Part shown: in pieces, positions 1-8,367 of the stretch
How the letters are laid out: every line of letters starts with the position of its first letter
Numbering within the stretch: position 1 is the first letter of the stretch
NCBI GenBank assembly: GCA_009733775.1
Contig: WOGZ01000449.1
Location: forward strand, 1 to 21,910
Direction: 5' to 3'
Source: Alectoria sarmentosa
Lineage: Eukaryota > Ascomycota > Lecanoromycetes > Lecanorales > Parmeliaceae
Length of the DNA: 21,910 bases
Notes under the pieces: generated by a model
Database searches by the model: none
The model's input: the letters and a program-made list of their open reading frames with translations, nothing else
What the model was told of the DNA's origin: nothing
Program-made: the position numbers and the translations under genes

Positions 1-150
1 CATAGTCAAAAAAAAAAAAAAAAAAAAAATCCGATTTCGGATTTTTTCACTGTTCTTACCCAGTTTTGGACATCGCGAGTTTTGGATCTCGTGTTTGATA
101 TCTGGGTCATTATGGGCCGTTTTCGATTACTTTTTCGAATTTTTTTATAT
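1..150 (+). repeat. R repeat, distal part, lightly mutated copy
   Basis: Bases 1-128 have ordinary composition, with CCC, GGG, CTG and CAG all present, unlike everything to the right. The segment holds a run of about 21 A at 9-29. Its reverse complement aligns closely with 8128-8252, including the homopolymer run, but the 8.1 kb copy has about a dozen extra C-to-T or G-to-A changes. Around position 150 the sequence switches to minus-strand copia reverse transcriptase. From the other copies, R is inferred to be the 3' noncoding part of family-II copia elements, so this is probably the tail of a plus-strand element lying to the left. Confidence 0.7.
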
Positions 151-640
151 AAATCGAAAAACGTTAATATTAAATTTTGAAAAATTGCTTTAATTCATAA
201 AGAGTTTTATTCAATTTGTAAATCTTAATATTATTTTTATTAAAGTCTTCGAATTATTGCACATAAATGTTTTTTTGAACATCGTTATAAAAAAAGACGA
301 TTTTAACATTTATTTGTTTCACATTTTAATTTATAATCGTCGCAAATGTAAAAATCATTTTATAATTTATAAACTTTATCATTAACGCGAAAATGTTATA
401 ATAAAAATTTGATTTTTTTATTATTCGAATCTTCGAATAATTCAATGTGTTTTATAATAAATAATTTCTTTTTCGAAATTTCATTTCACGATATAAATTT
501 AACGATTTTTAAAGACACGAACTTTTGAAAACGTTTAAATAAGACATTAAATGTTATTATTTATAAAAAACTTATATTTATTTCGCATATCAATCTTTTA
601 ATTTATATAAAATAAATTGTTAAAAATCGTTTATTTATAA
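150..640 (-). pseudogene. copia reverse transcriptase fragment (element 1)
   Basis: This is the N-terminal part of a Ty1/copia reverse transcriptase (RVT_2 type), which copies element RNA into cDNA inside the virus-like particle. On the minus strand I read the family landmarks in order. They are an NN(T)W block near 555 with Trp as TAA, then NR*IYIVK near 490 (normally RWVYKxK), then YKTH*IIRRFE near 430 (normally YKARWVVxGFxQ), then NVKIVFFYNDVQKNIYV near 275 (normally DVKTAFLYGxxxExIYV), then KLNKTLYELKQ near 190. The frame changes at least twice between 430 and 280, one shift lying at a run of A. The first catalytic Asp (DVKTAF) is Asn. The sequence is cut off before the YVDD box, so it is certainly non-functional. 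Confidence 0.85.
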
Positions 641-1086
641 ATTATAAATTCGAAAATATTAAATTTATTAATATAATTCGCAAAAAGAATAAAGACAATA
701 AAAATTCTTATTAAAAAATTAAACGATAAATCATAAAGATTCGAAATAATAAAATCTTTATAATTATCAAATATCTTTTGAATAATTTTATATTTAAAAT
801 ATTCTCACATAATTTTCATTTTAATAAATTTCGAAAATATCGACGAAGGGAAAATAACGATAAATTTGACGATTGATATAATAAATTTAATAAATATCAT
901 AAACATACGCATTACAATGACGATAAAATGAGATTTTTAAAAACGATTAATGATTAACGATGAAATATTCGTTAACGACAATCGATTTGACGATTTAATC
1001 GAAATTATATATTTAATATTTAATAATATAATGATACGCTGTTTATTCAATGTTTCTTTTATAATAAATATTAATATAAAAAAACG
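641..1086 (-). other. integrase-RT linker of element 1
   Basis: This is the expected position of the poorly conserved linker between copia integrase and reverse transcriptase. The minus-strand frame that holds the integrase continues through it with few stops, but I recognise no motif. No plus-strand gene is visible. Confidence 0.4.
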
Positions 1087-2220
1087 TTAATATTTGTTTA
1101 AAAACTCGTAAGCCTCGATTTTTTTTTCGAGATTTATGAAATATGAACGTTTTTCGACGAAATGTATATCGTTAATACGAATAACCTTTTTTTTGATTAA
1201 ATTATAAAAATGAAAAATAAACTCGCTTTTATAATTTGAAAGAATATATTTCTCGCTTTTATTTATAAGTTTCTTTTGAATACATTTTAAAACGTATACA
1301 ATAAAATTAATAATACGCAAATGAAAAAGAATAAGTTTATAATGATAAAAAACTTCGAAAAATGTAATGATGATTTTAATGTTAAAAGAACGCATCATCA
1401 AATAATTAATTATGATCATTATTTCAAATTAAAAGAATTTGTTAAAATTGAAATTTAATAAAATTAAATAAATCTTATTCATTAAAATTTGATTAAATCG
1501 TTCGACGATTTTATTCATTTCGAAATTATTTATGATAATGAATTTTTGTTTAATATTCGTTTGAGCGAGATATTCAAAAAAAGCTTTATTAATATATTCA
1601 TTTTTATTATCAAAATAAATGCGATTAATTCGATAATCGCGGAATTTTAAATAAATTTTGAAACGTAAAAATATAACGAAAATCTCTTTTTTATAACGAA
1701 TATAATAAATTTCAAAATAATAAATGAAATCGTCTTTGAACGTTATAAAATATTTATAATCGTTAAAATCAATAAAAATCAAAGATTTAATAAAATCGTT
1801 ATAAATAAATTCGTTCGATAAAATATCGAGCGTTATAAACGAATTATAAAAAATAATCTTTTGATGATTCATTATATAACATTCATAAATGTATTTTTCG
1901 ATAATGTTTTTAAAGAAATCCACATTTATAGCGATATTGAAAAGTTTATTGAGATTTTATTAATTCAAATAACTTATGCGAGCATATTATAATTAATGAA
2001 TCGAATTCGAAAAAACGTTATAAACGATCAAATTTTTAATTTTTTTTATACGTTTAAAAAGAATAAATCGCGGTTTCGCGTATCGATTAACGTTATATTA
2101 TTTTGAATTAAAACATAATTTGTTTTATAAAAGGCGATTTTAATATTAACATTTAAAAGCTTTTTAATCGATAAAAGATTAATATTTATGTCGAATATAT
2201 ATAAAACATTGAAAATCATT
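1087..2220 (-). pseudogene. copia protease tail, GAG-pre-integrase and integrase (element 1)
   Basis: Integrase inserts the element cDNA into the genome. One minus-strand frame runs from about 2220 to 1087 and is broken only by TAA stops. In order it shows NVLYIFDININLLSIKKL (the end of copia protease, normally NVLYVPDxxxNLLSVxxL). Then comes *YARISYLN at 1963-1989, the GAG-pre-integrase LWHxRLGHLN with Trp to stop, His to Tyr and Gly to Ser. Then comes the catalytic core, with an FKDD block, IYFDNKNEY (normally RxDNGGEY) and NKIVERFNQ (normally NGVAERxNR). Last is the SH3-like C-terminal domain KSEKYILSNYKSE and NDIHFVEK near 1200. All three catalytic acidic positions seem to survive, but the stops make it a pseudogene. 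The open frames at 1429-1923 and 1087-1419 are pieces of this one frame. Confidence 0.9.
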
Positions 2221-2458
2221 AAGATAACGCATATGTTATTAACATTATAATCAAAATTAATAATATCATAAATAAAAGATTAAATTTTGATATTTTTATA
2301 TCTTTGATAAATCGAGATTGAATTTTGATATAAATAATAAATATTGAATGATCGATAAAGAAATAATGAATATAATTCGAATTTATCATAATTCGAATAT
2401 CGAAATTCATAAATTTAAGGAACGATAAATTTTTATTTAGGTTAAAATTCGTTATCAA
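2219..2458 (-). pseudogene. copia aspartic protease (element 1)
   Basis: This is the pepsin-like protease that matures the copia polyprotein. The minus-strand frame contains IMINSNYIHYFFIDHSIFI. It aligns with the copia pattern WIIDSGCTHHFxxDRSxFxxY, in which the Asp of DSG is catalytic. Here DSG reads NSN, as expected from G-to-A changes, so the enzyme is dead. The frame continues through KIQSRFIKDIKISKF and ends at 2219. The homologous sequence then carries on in another frame at 2218 (NVLYIFDININ), so a small indel lies at this point. Confidence 0.8.
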
Positions 2459-2470
2459 ATTAATAAGGTT

Positions 2471-2897
2471 TTTATTTTCATTTTAATTTATTTGAGTGAT
2501 TATATTCAAAATGTTAAAATCATTTAAAATGAGATTCGAATGATTTTAATCTTTTAATTCGTTTAAAAATGTTATATGAATATAAAAATAATCGTTTTTT
2601 TTTAAAATATACGTTATATTAATATTGAGATAATTATTTTTCTTTAAAATGAAGACGTTAAATAACGTTTTTTAATGCGTTTACGTTTGATATTTAAAAT
2701 ATCAATGCTCGCATAAATAATATCGATTTGTATCTTTTTTTTTTTTTTTGTTCATTTATAAACTTTTCAAGTTTTAAATGAGGAAATTTAATTTAACATT
2801 TAATAAAAAAATGCTTGAATTTGCGATCAACGATCTTACAAAAAATATAAGTTTCGCGATTAATAAAATCAAAATCGTCGAAATCGTTTTTGATAAA
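2471..2897 (-). other. gag-protease junction of element 1, unresolved
   Basis: This lies between recognisable gag and protease. A minus-strand reading near 2690-2715 gives LCEH*YFKYQT, which may be the remnant of a CCHC zinc knuckle (CxxC...H), but the spacing is one residue short and I do not rely on it. It also includes a run of 14 T near 2737. A 72-codon plus-strand open frame at 2778-2996 has no recognisable content. Confidence 0.35.
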
Positions 2898-3360
2898 TTA
2901 TTTATCTTTATTATTGCGATAAACGAGTATAATAATATTATTCTTTTTAATTATAAACATATGACGCTTCTCATTTATTATATCATAAATAATTAAATCG
3001 AATTTGATTATATTCGAATTATAAAGCATATAAATTTGAATATAAATTGTTATAAAGATATCGCAAACTTCGTCAAATTTTATAAAGAAAAATTGAATAA
3101 AATAAGGTTTCGATAATGATAAAAAGTCGTTTAAATCAAGAATTTCGACGTTAACCTTGCGAAAATCCTTTTTATATTGATAAATATCTTTTTTAAAATT
3201 AATGTTAATATTATGCAATTGACGTATAAATTCGATATAAAATTTAAAACTCATAAATTTATAATAAACATTAATAACGTTTAATATAATTTAAAAATTT
3301 TCGTTATGTTTTTTGATAAATTAATAATTAACGTAATTAAAACGTTAATAAATAATCACG
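2898..3360 (-). pseudogene. copia gag (element 1), central part
   Basis: Gag forms the virus-like particle. The minus-strand frame reads NVINVYYKFMSFKFYIEFIRQLHNI and later YFIQFFFIKFDEVCDIFITIYIQ. These match the UBN2/copia gag layout, in which a W..L...Y block is followed by an EF..LH helix and then by a LPxxFDxxxTxY block. The frame is open from 3254 to 2898, and upstream it continues to about 3360 through TAA stops, probably old Trp or Gln codons. It sits just upstream of the protease in the same orientation. Identification rests on the pattern and the position, not on catalytic residues. Confidence 0.65.
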
Positions 3361-3624
3361 CAAATTTTAAACTTAATGATATCAATAAAAAATTGAAAAT
3401 TATTTAATATTAATTAATCGTTGATATTTTCGCTTTATTTAATATATTTAATAATAAAATTTTAAAATGATAATGAAGATTAAAGGAAAAATGTTTTTAT
3501 TATTCATAAAAACATTTTCAACGACACCTTAAACGTTAAATTCAATTATCGATATCGAAAAAAATAAATGAAAAAATGTAAAAGATTGATAATAATAATG
3601 AGAATAATGAAAACGAGACTTTTA

Positions 3625-3843
3625 TTACGATTGAAAACGAATTAAAAATGTTAATTTGAAAATTGCCGTTTTAAAAAACGTTAAAATAAATAAATTTAAT
3701 ATCGATTTAAAAAACGATTCGAACGTTTTAAAAAAAATTGATAAATGAAATCGTTTATTTTTAACGCGTAAATTAAAGATTTCGATATTATTTAAAACGT
3801 TAAATAATTTCTCGTTAACTTTAAAATCGTTATCGCACGACAA
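3625..3843 (-). pseudogene. possible gag N-terminal segment (element 1)
   Basis: This is a 72-codon minus-strand open frame with the right orientation and place for the start of copia gag, about 0.7 kb inside LTR A. It starts with SCDNDFKVNEKLFN and has a less extreme composition than chance frames nearby. I recognise no gag motif in it. Bases 3361-3624 between it and the clearer gag segment show only broken frames. Confidence 0.3.
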
Positions 3844-4532
3844 TAATATGAAAAAAATGAAATAAATGCTTTATCAATCTTCGTCAAAATCATTTAAATT
3901 TTTATCGATATTAATCAATTATTATCGTTATGTTTTAAGATTTTATAATAATAATAAAAAGTGCTTATGCGAGAATTAATAAAAAATTTAAATAATAATA
4001 TTATAATAAAATAATGTTAATAATATGAAAAATTTGATTTTGAATTTAATAATAAAGATTAAATTTGATTAAGATTATATTAAATGCAATTATAAACGTA
4101 TAAACCTTTTTAAAAAATTCGCATTCTTTTTATGTTATTCAATTAAAAATTCGAATTTAAAATATTCGTTTTAATGATTATCATCGTGAAATTGAAATTG
4201 ATTAAATTTTATAATTATAATAATAAAATGTTATCGATAACGAATAAAGAATTCGATAATAAAATCTTAATTTTTTTTTTTCAAAAGGTTTTTGAAATCA
4301 AAACGTCAATTTTAACACATAAAGTTTATTATTTTTGATTTTAAATAAGTTTTTAATCGTTTAAATGATAATGAAATCAATTTTAAATTATTTTAAATGA
4401 TAATTAAATTGATAATAATGTTAATATTCAATTATTTAATTTGTTTTATTAATTCGATACATTATTAAAAATGTAAATCATTAATTTAATAAAATGTCAT
4501 AAAAACAAAGACGTATTTTTTTTTGTTTAATG
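3844..4532 (-). other. 5' leader of element 1
   Basis: This is noncoding sequence between LTR A and gag. Bases 4185-4532, read on the minus strand, align with the plus-strand sequence 7506-7850 just inside LTR C. This shows that the two LTRs belong to the same family and that both are 5' LTRs. The primer-binding site should lie directly after 4533, but I could not match it to a tRNA. Confidence 0.6.
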
Positions 4533-4993
4533 TGTTTCATATAAGAAAGTTGATAATGTTATAAAAATATTATTATAATTCGATGGCACGATCGTAAATC
4601 GTATACGATTTCGATTAAAAACGAATAATTTCGGTTCGTCGAGGGTTGAAAAGTTTTTAATTTTCGAATTTCGAATCATAATCGTTTAAATCAAAGATCA
4701 TTTTATAAATGAAAATTGTTCATTTTAAGGAGATTAATTGAATAAAAATCTTTATAATTAATTATTTCATTACGATGAACATAAAATGTTTAAAAACAAT
4801 TATAATCATAATAATGAATAAATAAATCATGTTTATAACGATCGTCGAATAAGCTCGAGTTCATAATCTGTGAAAATATAATATAAAACATTTGATTATA
4901 TTACTTTATGAGTGTTATGAAGGAAAGTGCGATCTATATTACGAGCGCATGCGTTCGTGTTACGTGACCTATCATGTGATTTAAATTTCGACA
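4533..4993 (-). repeat. LTR A (family I), 5' LTR of element 1
   Basis: This is about 461 bp. On the minus strand it starts TGTCGAAATTTAA and ends near TGAAACA. The boundaries come from comparison with LTR B (starts TGTTGAAATT, minus) and LTR C (starts TATCGAAATTT, plus); all three align over most of the length. TG...CA ends are typical of LTRs. Homology to LTR C continues past the CA end into the leader, while homology to LTR B stops within a few bases. The exact 3' boundary is inferred from that. Confidence 0.75.
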
Positions 4994-5475
4994 AATCTTA
5001 AAAGAAATATAAAAATATGAAAATATTGTTTTAAAAAAAAATCATTTAATTTTATAAATCGTAACGAATTTATAAAGAATACATTATTCAAATTATATTA
5101 AATATTTTAATAATCAAAAGACCTTGAAAAAAGAATAACAAAACTTTAAAATCAAAAACGAAATTAATAATTTCATTTCGCTTATTTAAAATACTCGAGT
5201 GCAATATCATTATTATTAAATCACTTTATAATAAAGGCTTTTTTTTGATCTTCGAAATAAGAGATTTTTTCTCTTTACGTTTTGATTTTAATATGTTAAA
5301 CACGCGAAATAAAAAATGATTTTCTTTTAATTGATTATTAATCTTTATTTTTGTTTTTGATTCTTTAATCTTCATTGCGAATATTTCATAATTAAATTAT
5401 CAAATATAATTATTATCATCGAATTTTGAATGAAACGATTTATAAAACGAAAATATGTTATTTATTATTTTAACG
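4994..5475. other. unassigned AT-rich sequence between LTRs A and B
   Basis: No coding motif is seen on either strand. It lies between the start of LTR A and the end of LTR B, both on the minus strand. It is most simply the internal 5' leader of the element that owned LTR B, interrupted by the insertion of element 1. It does not align with the leaders of A and C, so B would be a different subfamily. Confidence 0.4.
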
Positions 5476-6161
5476 TGTTTCACGCAGAGAAATTAATAAT
5501 GTTTTAAAAACTTAACGATCACGTGATCACGATCGCAAAATAATATCGATATATCACGATTAATTACGATATGCCTCGAATCGTTTTAATCATTTTATTT
5601 TATCTTAAATGAAAATGAAAACGATACGAATTATTAACGAGAGCGACGCGAATATTAATAATGTTTTAATATTCAAAAAAACGATGTTAATTCTTAAAGG
5701 CGCCCGTAATTCTCGAAAAAGCGTTATTAATTATCAAAAAAAACGTTTTAAATGTTATTAATTTTCAATTTTGCTTTTCTTGCGCTCGCTTCTTTACGAT
5801 CTCTGCGCACTCTCATTATAAACGAATTATAATCATTTTAATTCAAATAATCATCTTATAACGAGCATTATTCACATCAAAAAGATTACGATATATGAAA
5901 TATAATGATTTTTATAATTGACATCTTCATTGCGATGAGCATGAAATATCAAAAAATGATAATAATCATAATTATTCATAAATAAATCATGTTATAACAA
6001 TGTCGATGCAAACCCGAGCTCATAATCTGTCAAAATATGAAATAAGACACTTAGTTGTATTGTTTTAAGAATATTACGAAAGAAAGAGCGATTTATATAC
6101 GAGCGCACTAATAGTGCACGTGACGCCAAGGCTTAACGTCACGTAACCCGGAATTTCAACA
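5476..6161 (-). repeat. LTR B (family I, longer variant)
   Basis: This is about 686 bp on the minus strand, from TGTTGAAATTCCGGG at 6161 to a TGAAACA end at 5476. It aligns with LTRs A and C at both ends, including the motif AGATTATGAGCTCGG. It carries about 220 bp extra in the middle (roughly 5640-5800), less AT-biased and built of loosely repeated units around TATTAAT and runs of A. It keeps CCC, GGG and CAG words lost from A and C, so it is less mutated. It directly follows a copia RT fragment at 6162, consistent with insertion into that element. Confidence 0.75.
6105..6144. promoter_or_regulatory. palindromes in the start of LTR B
   Basis: Two inverted repeats are visible. One is GCACTA/TAGTGC around a single central base at 6105-6117. 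The other is ACGTGACG at 6118-6125 and CGTCACGT at 6137-6144 around an 11-base loop. They lie about 20-55 bases inside the LTR, in the region corresponding to U3, and the arms carry CACGTG/TGACG-like words that fungal bZIP or bHLH factors often bind. The regulatory role is inferred. Confidence 0.45.
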
Positions 6162-7040
6162 AATAACATCAATGCTTAAATTAATAAAAACGTTAAAATC
6201 GACATTAATGAAAATGAGATCGATTTTTTTCATATATTTAATAAAGATGTTATATCAAATTTGAGAAATTATTTTAAATCATAAAAGATCTTAATAAACT
6301 TATAAACTTTATTAAGATATTTTTTTAAATATATTTAATGAATTGCTTCACGTAAATCTTTTTTTTTAACATTATTATAAAAAAAAAACGATTTTAACGT
6401 TTATTTACTTTAAATTTTAATTTTCAATAACAATTAAAACGAAAATTATCTTATAAAATATAAATTTAATTATTAAAACGAAAGTTTTATTGAAATTTAA
6501 GTTTTTTCGTTATTCGAAATTATAAATTATTTAATAAATCTTAAAGCGAGTGATTTCGTCGCGAGTTTCGCGTTTGATAATATAAATTCATTTATTATAA
6601 AAAGCAATACGCCTTTTAAATAAATCGATAAATTTTTAAATCTCATTCTTTAACAAAAAATCATTTTTTTCGATTATGTCATTTTTTTATTATTTTCGAT
6701 AAAAATTATTAATAATAACTTCTTTATAAGTTTTTAATTCATATAATTTCATTGCGTTAATAACTTAAATAATCATCGCATAAAATTAAATGAAATTCAA
6801 CGAAAGATCGCGCGATATAAAATAAAAATGATTTAAATAAAACGACGCATTATTTGACGCATCGTTTTAAAAAATAAAAATTAATAATGACGAAGAATTA
6901 GAAATTGATGCGTCAATCTCAAAGAAATTTATAAATTTTATAATTATGAAAAATTTAAATTTAAATAATTAAATAAATTTATTAACGTTTATCTCATTTA
7001 TAAATAAATAATTTTTAATAATAAAAAACGTTATAAACGT
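6162..7040 (-). pseudogene. family-II copia integrase-RT linker and RT fragment (element 4)
   Basis: On the minus strand this aligns with 19352-20240 of element 3 along its whole length. A single frame from 6752 to 6162 reads KTYKEVIINNFYRK**KN, then a NEI*KF block (normally NxTWxL), then IKRETRDEITRFKIY*II, then a block ending in KKKIYVK, then KKIDLIFINVDFNVF near 6200. These are N-terminal landmarks of Ty1/copia reverse transcriptase. Bases 6753-7040 match the linker downstream of the integrase SH3-like domain. It is truncated on both sides exactly at LTR starts (B at 6161, C at 7041). It therefore looks like an old element into which both family-I elements inserted. Confidence 0.85.
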
Positions 7041-7505
7041 TATCGAAATTTAGATCACGTGATAGATCACGTGACGGACGCTTTGCGTTCGTAATATAGA
7101 TCGCACCTTTCTTCCTAACACTTTTAAAGAAATACAATTAAGTGTTTTACATCATATTTTCATAAATTATAAACTCGAATTTGCTCGACGATCATTATAA
7201 ACATAATTTATTTATTCATTATTATGATTATAATTGTTTTTAGATATTTTATGTTTATCGCAATGAAATAATCAATTATAAAGATCTTTATTCAATCAAT
7301 CTTTTTAAAATAAACAATTTTTATTTATAAGATGATCTTTAAACCTAAGGGATTATGATTCAAAATTCGAAAATTGAAATTTTTTTAATCTTCGACGAAT
7401 CGAAATTATTCGCTTTTAATCGAGCTCGCATTTATACGATTTGCGATTATACGATCGAATCACGATAAGACCTTTATAACATTATTAATTTCTTTACGTG
7501 AAACA
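7041..7505 (+). repeat. LTR C (family I), 5' LTR of a truncated plus-strand element
   Basis: This is about 465 bp, aligning with the minus-strand LTR A over its full length, so A and C are inverted copies. It starts TATCGAAATTTAG (the second base has probably drifted from G to A) and ends TGAAACA. It is followed by leader sequence homologous to that of element 1, which makes it a 5' LTR. No gag or pol of this element remains, because the homology breaks at about 7850. Confidence 0.75.
7052..7075. promoter_or_regulatory. tandem CACGTG sites in LTR C
   Basis: The 12-bp word AGATCACGTGAT/G occurs twice in a row (7052 and 7064). Each copy holds an E-box-like palindrome TCACGTGA. The matching place in LTR A (TCACATGATAGGTCACGT) and the inverted repeat in LTR B carry related words. 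This position near the start of the LTR suggests an enhancer-like element; the function is inferred. Confidence 0.4.
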
Positions 7506-7850
7506 TATTAAATAAAAGAAAATGCGCCCTTATTTTTATGACATTTCATTAAATTGATGATTTGCATTTTTAACGATATATCGAATTAATAAAACAAATT
7601 GAATAATTGAATATTAACATTATTATCAATTTAATCATCGTTTAAAACAACTTAAAGTTGACTTCATTATTATTTAAACATTTAAAAATCTATTTAAAAT
7701 CAAAAATAACAAACTTTATGTGTCAAAATTAACGTTTTAATTTTAAAAACCTTTTGAAAAAAGAAATTGAGATCTTATCATCGAATTCTTTATTCGCTAT
7801 CAACAACATTTTATTATTATAATTATAAAATTTAATCAATTTCAATTTCA
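7506..7850 (+). other. leader of the LTR C element, truncated
   Basis: Noncoding sequence homologous to 4185-4532 (minus strand). The homology ends at TTTCAATTTCACG near 7850. Beyond it the sequence is the interior edge of a family-II LTR on the opposite strand. This is a rearrangement or insertion breakpoint. Confidence 0.6.
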
Positions 7851-7854
7851 CGAT

Positions 7855-7994
7855 AATTGTTAAAAGTAAATGAAACACTTGATTAATTGAGTAATTTGCA
7901 ACAAAGCATCTAAATACAAAATATGTTAAGTCTCGATAAACCTTTCTTACCTCAATAAACCTTTTATATTTTAAATCATTAACACATTTTAACA
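7855..7994 (-). repeat. family-II LTR fragment, first 140 bp
   Basis: Read on the minus strand from 7994 it starts TGTTAAAATGTGTTAATG and aligns with the plus-strand LTR at 15354-15487, which starts TGTTGAAATGTGTTAG. Differences are mostly C-to-T and G-to-A. The match stops just before the AGATTATGAGCTCGG core. It directly follows R on the same strand, so it is the start of a 3' LTR, truncated by the junction with the LTR C leader. The 99-codon minus-strand open frame across this junction is not a gene. Confidence 0.75.
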
Positions 7995-8352
7995 CTCTCA
8001 CATAATCGCATTGCAATTCGAAAATCAAAATGTTTTTGAATTATTCTTTTTATCCCCCTTATTCGAAATATCATATAATTTAAACGTCGAATAAAAAAAA
8101 TCAAAATCGAAAAAGTCGAAAAAATTCGAAAAAGTAATCGAAAACGCCTCATAATGATTCAGATATGAATCACGAAATTCAAAACTCACGATGTTCAAAA
8201 TTGAGTAAAAACAATGAAAATTCGAAGCCGGATTTTTTTTTTTTTTTTTTTTGAAAACGATTATATCCTTTTGAATATATTCGCCACGATGTTTTATACA
8301 AAAAATTTCACTTTTTGACGAAAAATCGTTTTCTAACAAATTTATTTGCAGG
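7995..8352 (-). repeat. R repeat, distal part, heavily mutated copy
   Basis: On the minus strand, 8352-8270 aligns with 21820-21910 and 8252-8128 aligns with 1-128 read on the plus strand. Together they define the distal R sequence, which contains a run of about 20 A (here T at 8233-8252). It is followed immediately by the family-II LTR start at 7994. It is therefore interpreted as noncoding sequence between RNase H and the 3' LTR. The 104-codon minus-strand open frame with a Lys run simply translates the homopolymer. Confidence 0.7.
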
Positions 8353-8367
8353 TCATTTAATGCATAT
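8353..8367. repeat. left target-site duplication, 15 bp
   Basis: TCATTTAATGCATAT is identical to 14803-14817. The uninterrupted R copy at the right end carries this site once (21805-21819, reverse complement, with two transitions). The homology pattern flips exactly at this word. Confidence 0.75.

Larger units (their letters stand above)
150..4993 (-). mobile_element. Ty1/copia element 1, degenerate, 3'-truncated
   Basis: Reading from 4993 downwards, the order is LTR A, leader, gag, protease, GAG-pre-integrase, integrase, integrase C-terminal domain, then reverse transcriptase. This is the Ty1/copia order; Ty3/gypsy elements carry integrase last. Each domain is recognisable only by reading through stop codons, mostly TAA standing where Trp or Gln is expected. 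The element stops near position 150, inside the reverse transcriptase and before the YVDD active site, where R begins. RNase H and the 3' LTR are therefore absent from the window. It cannot be autonomous. Confidence 0.85.

Noticed and set aside
2778..2996. 72-codon plus-strand open frame
   Set aside because: It is opposite to the gag of element 1, with biased composition and no motif.
8025..8339. 104-codon minus-strand open frame with a Lys run, and the 99-codon frame next to it (7729-8028)
   Set aside because: The Lys run translates the homopolymer in R, and the second frame crosses a junction between a family-II LTR fragment and the LTR C leader. Both lie in noncoding repeat sequence.
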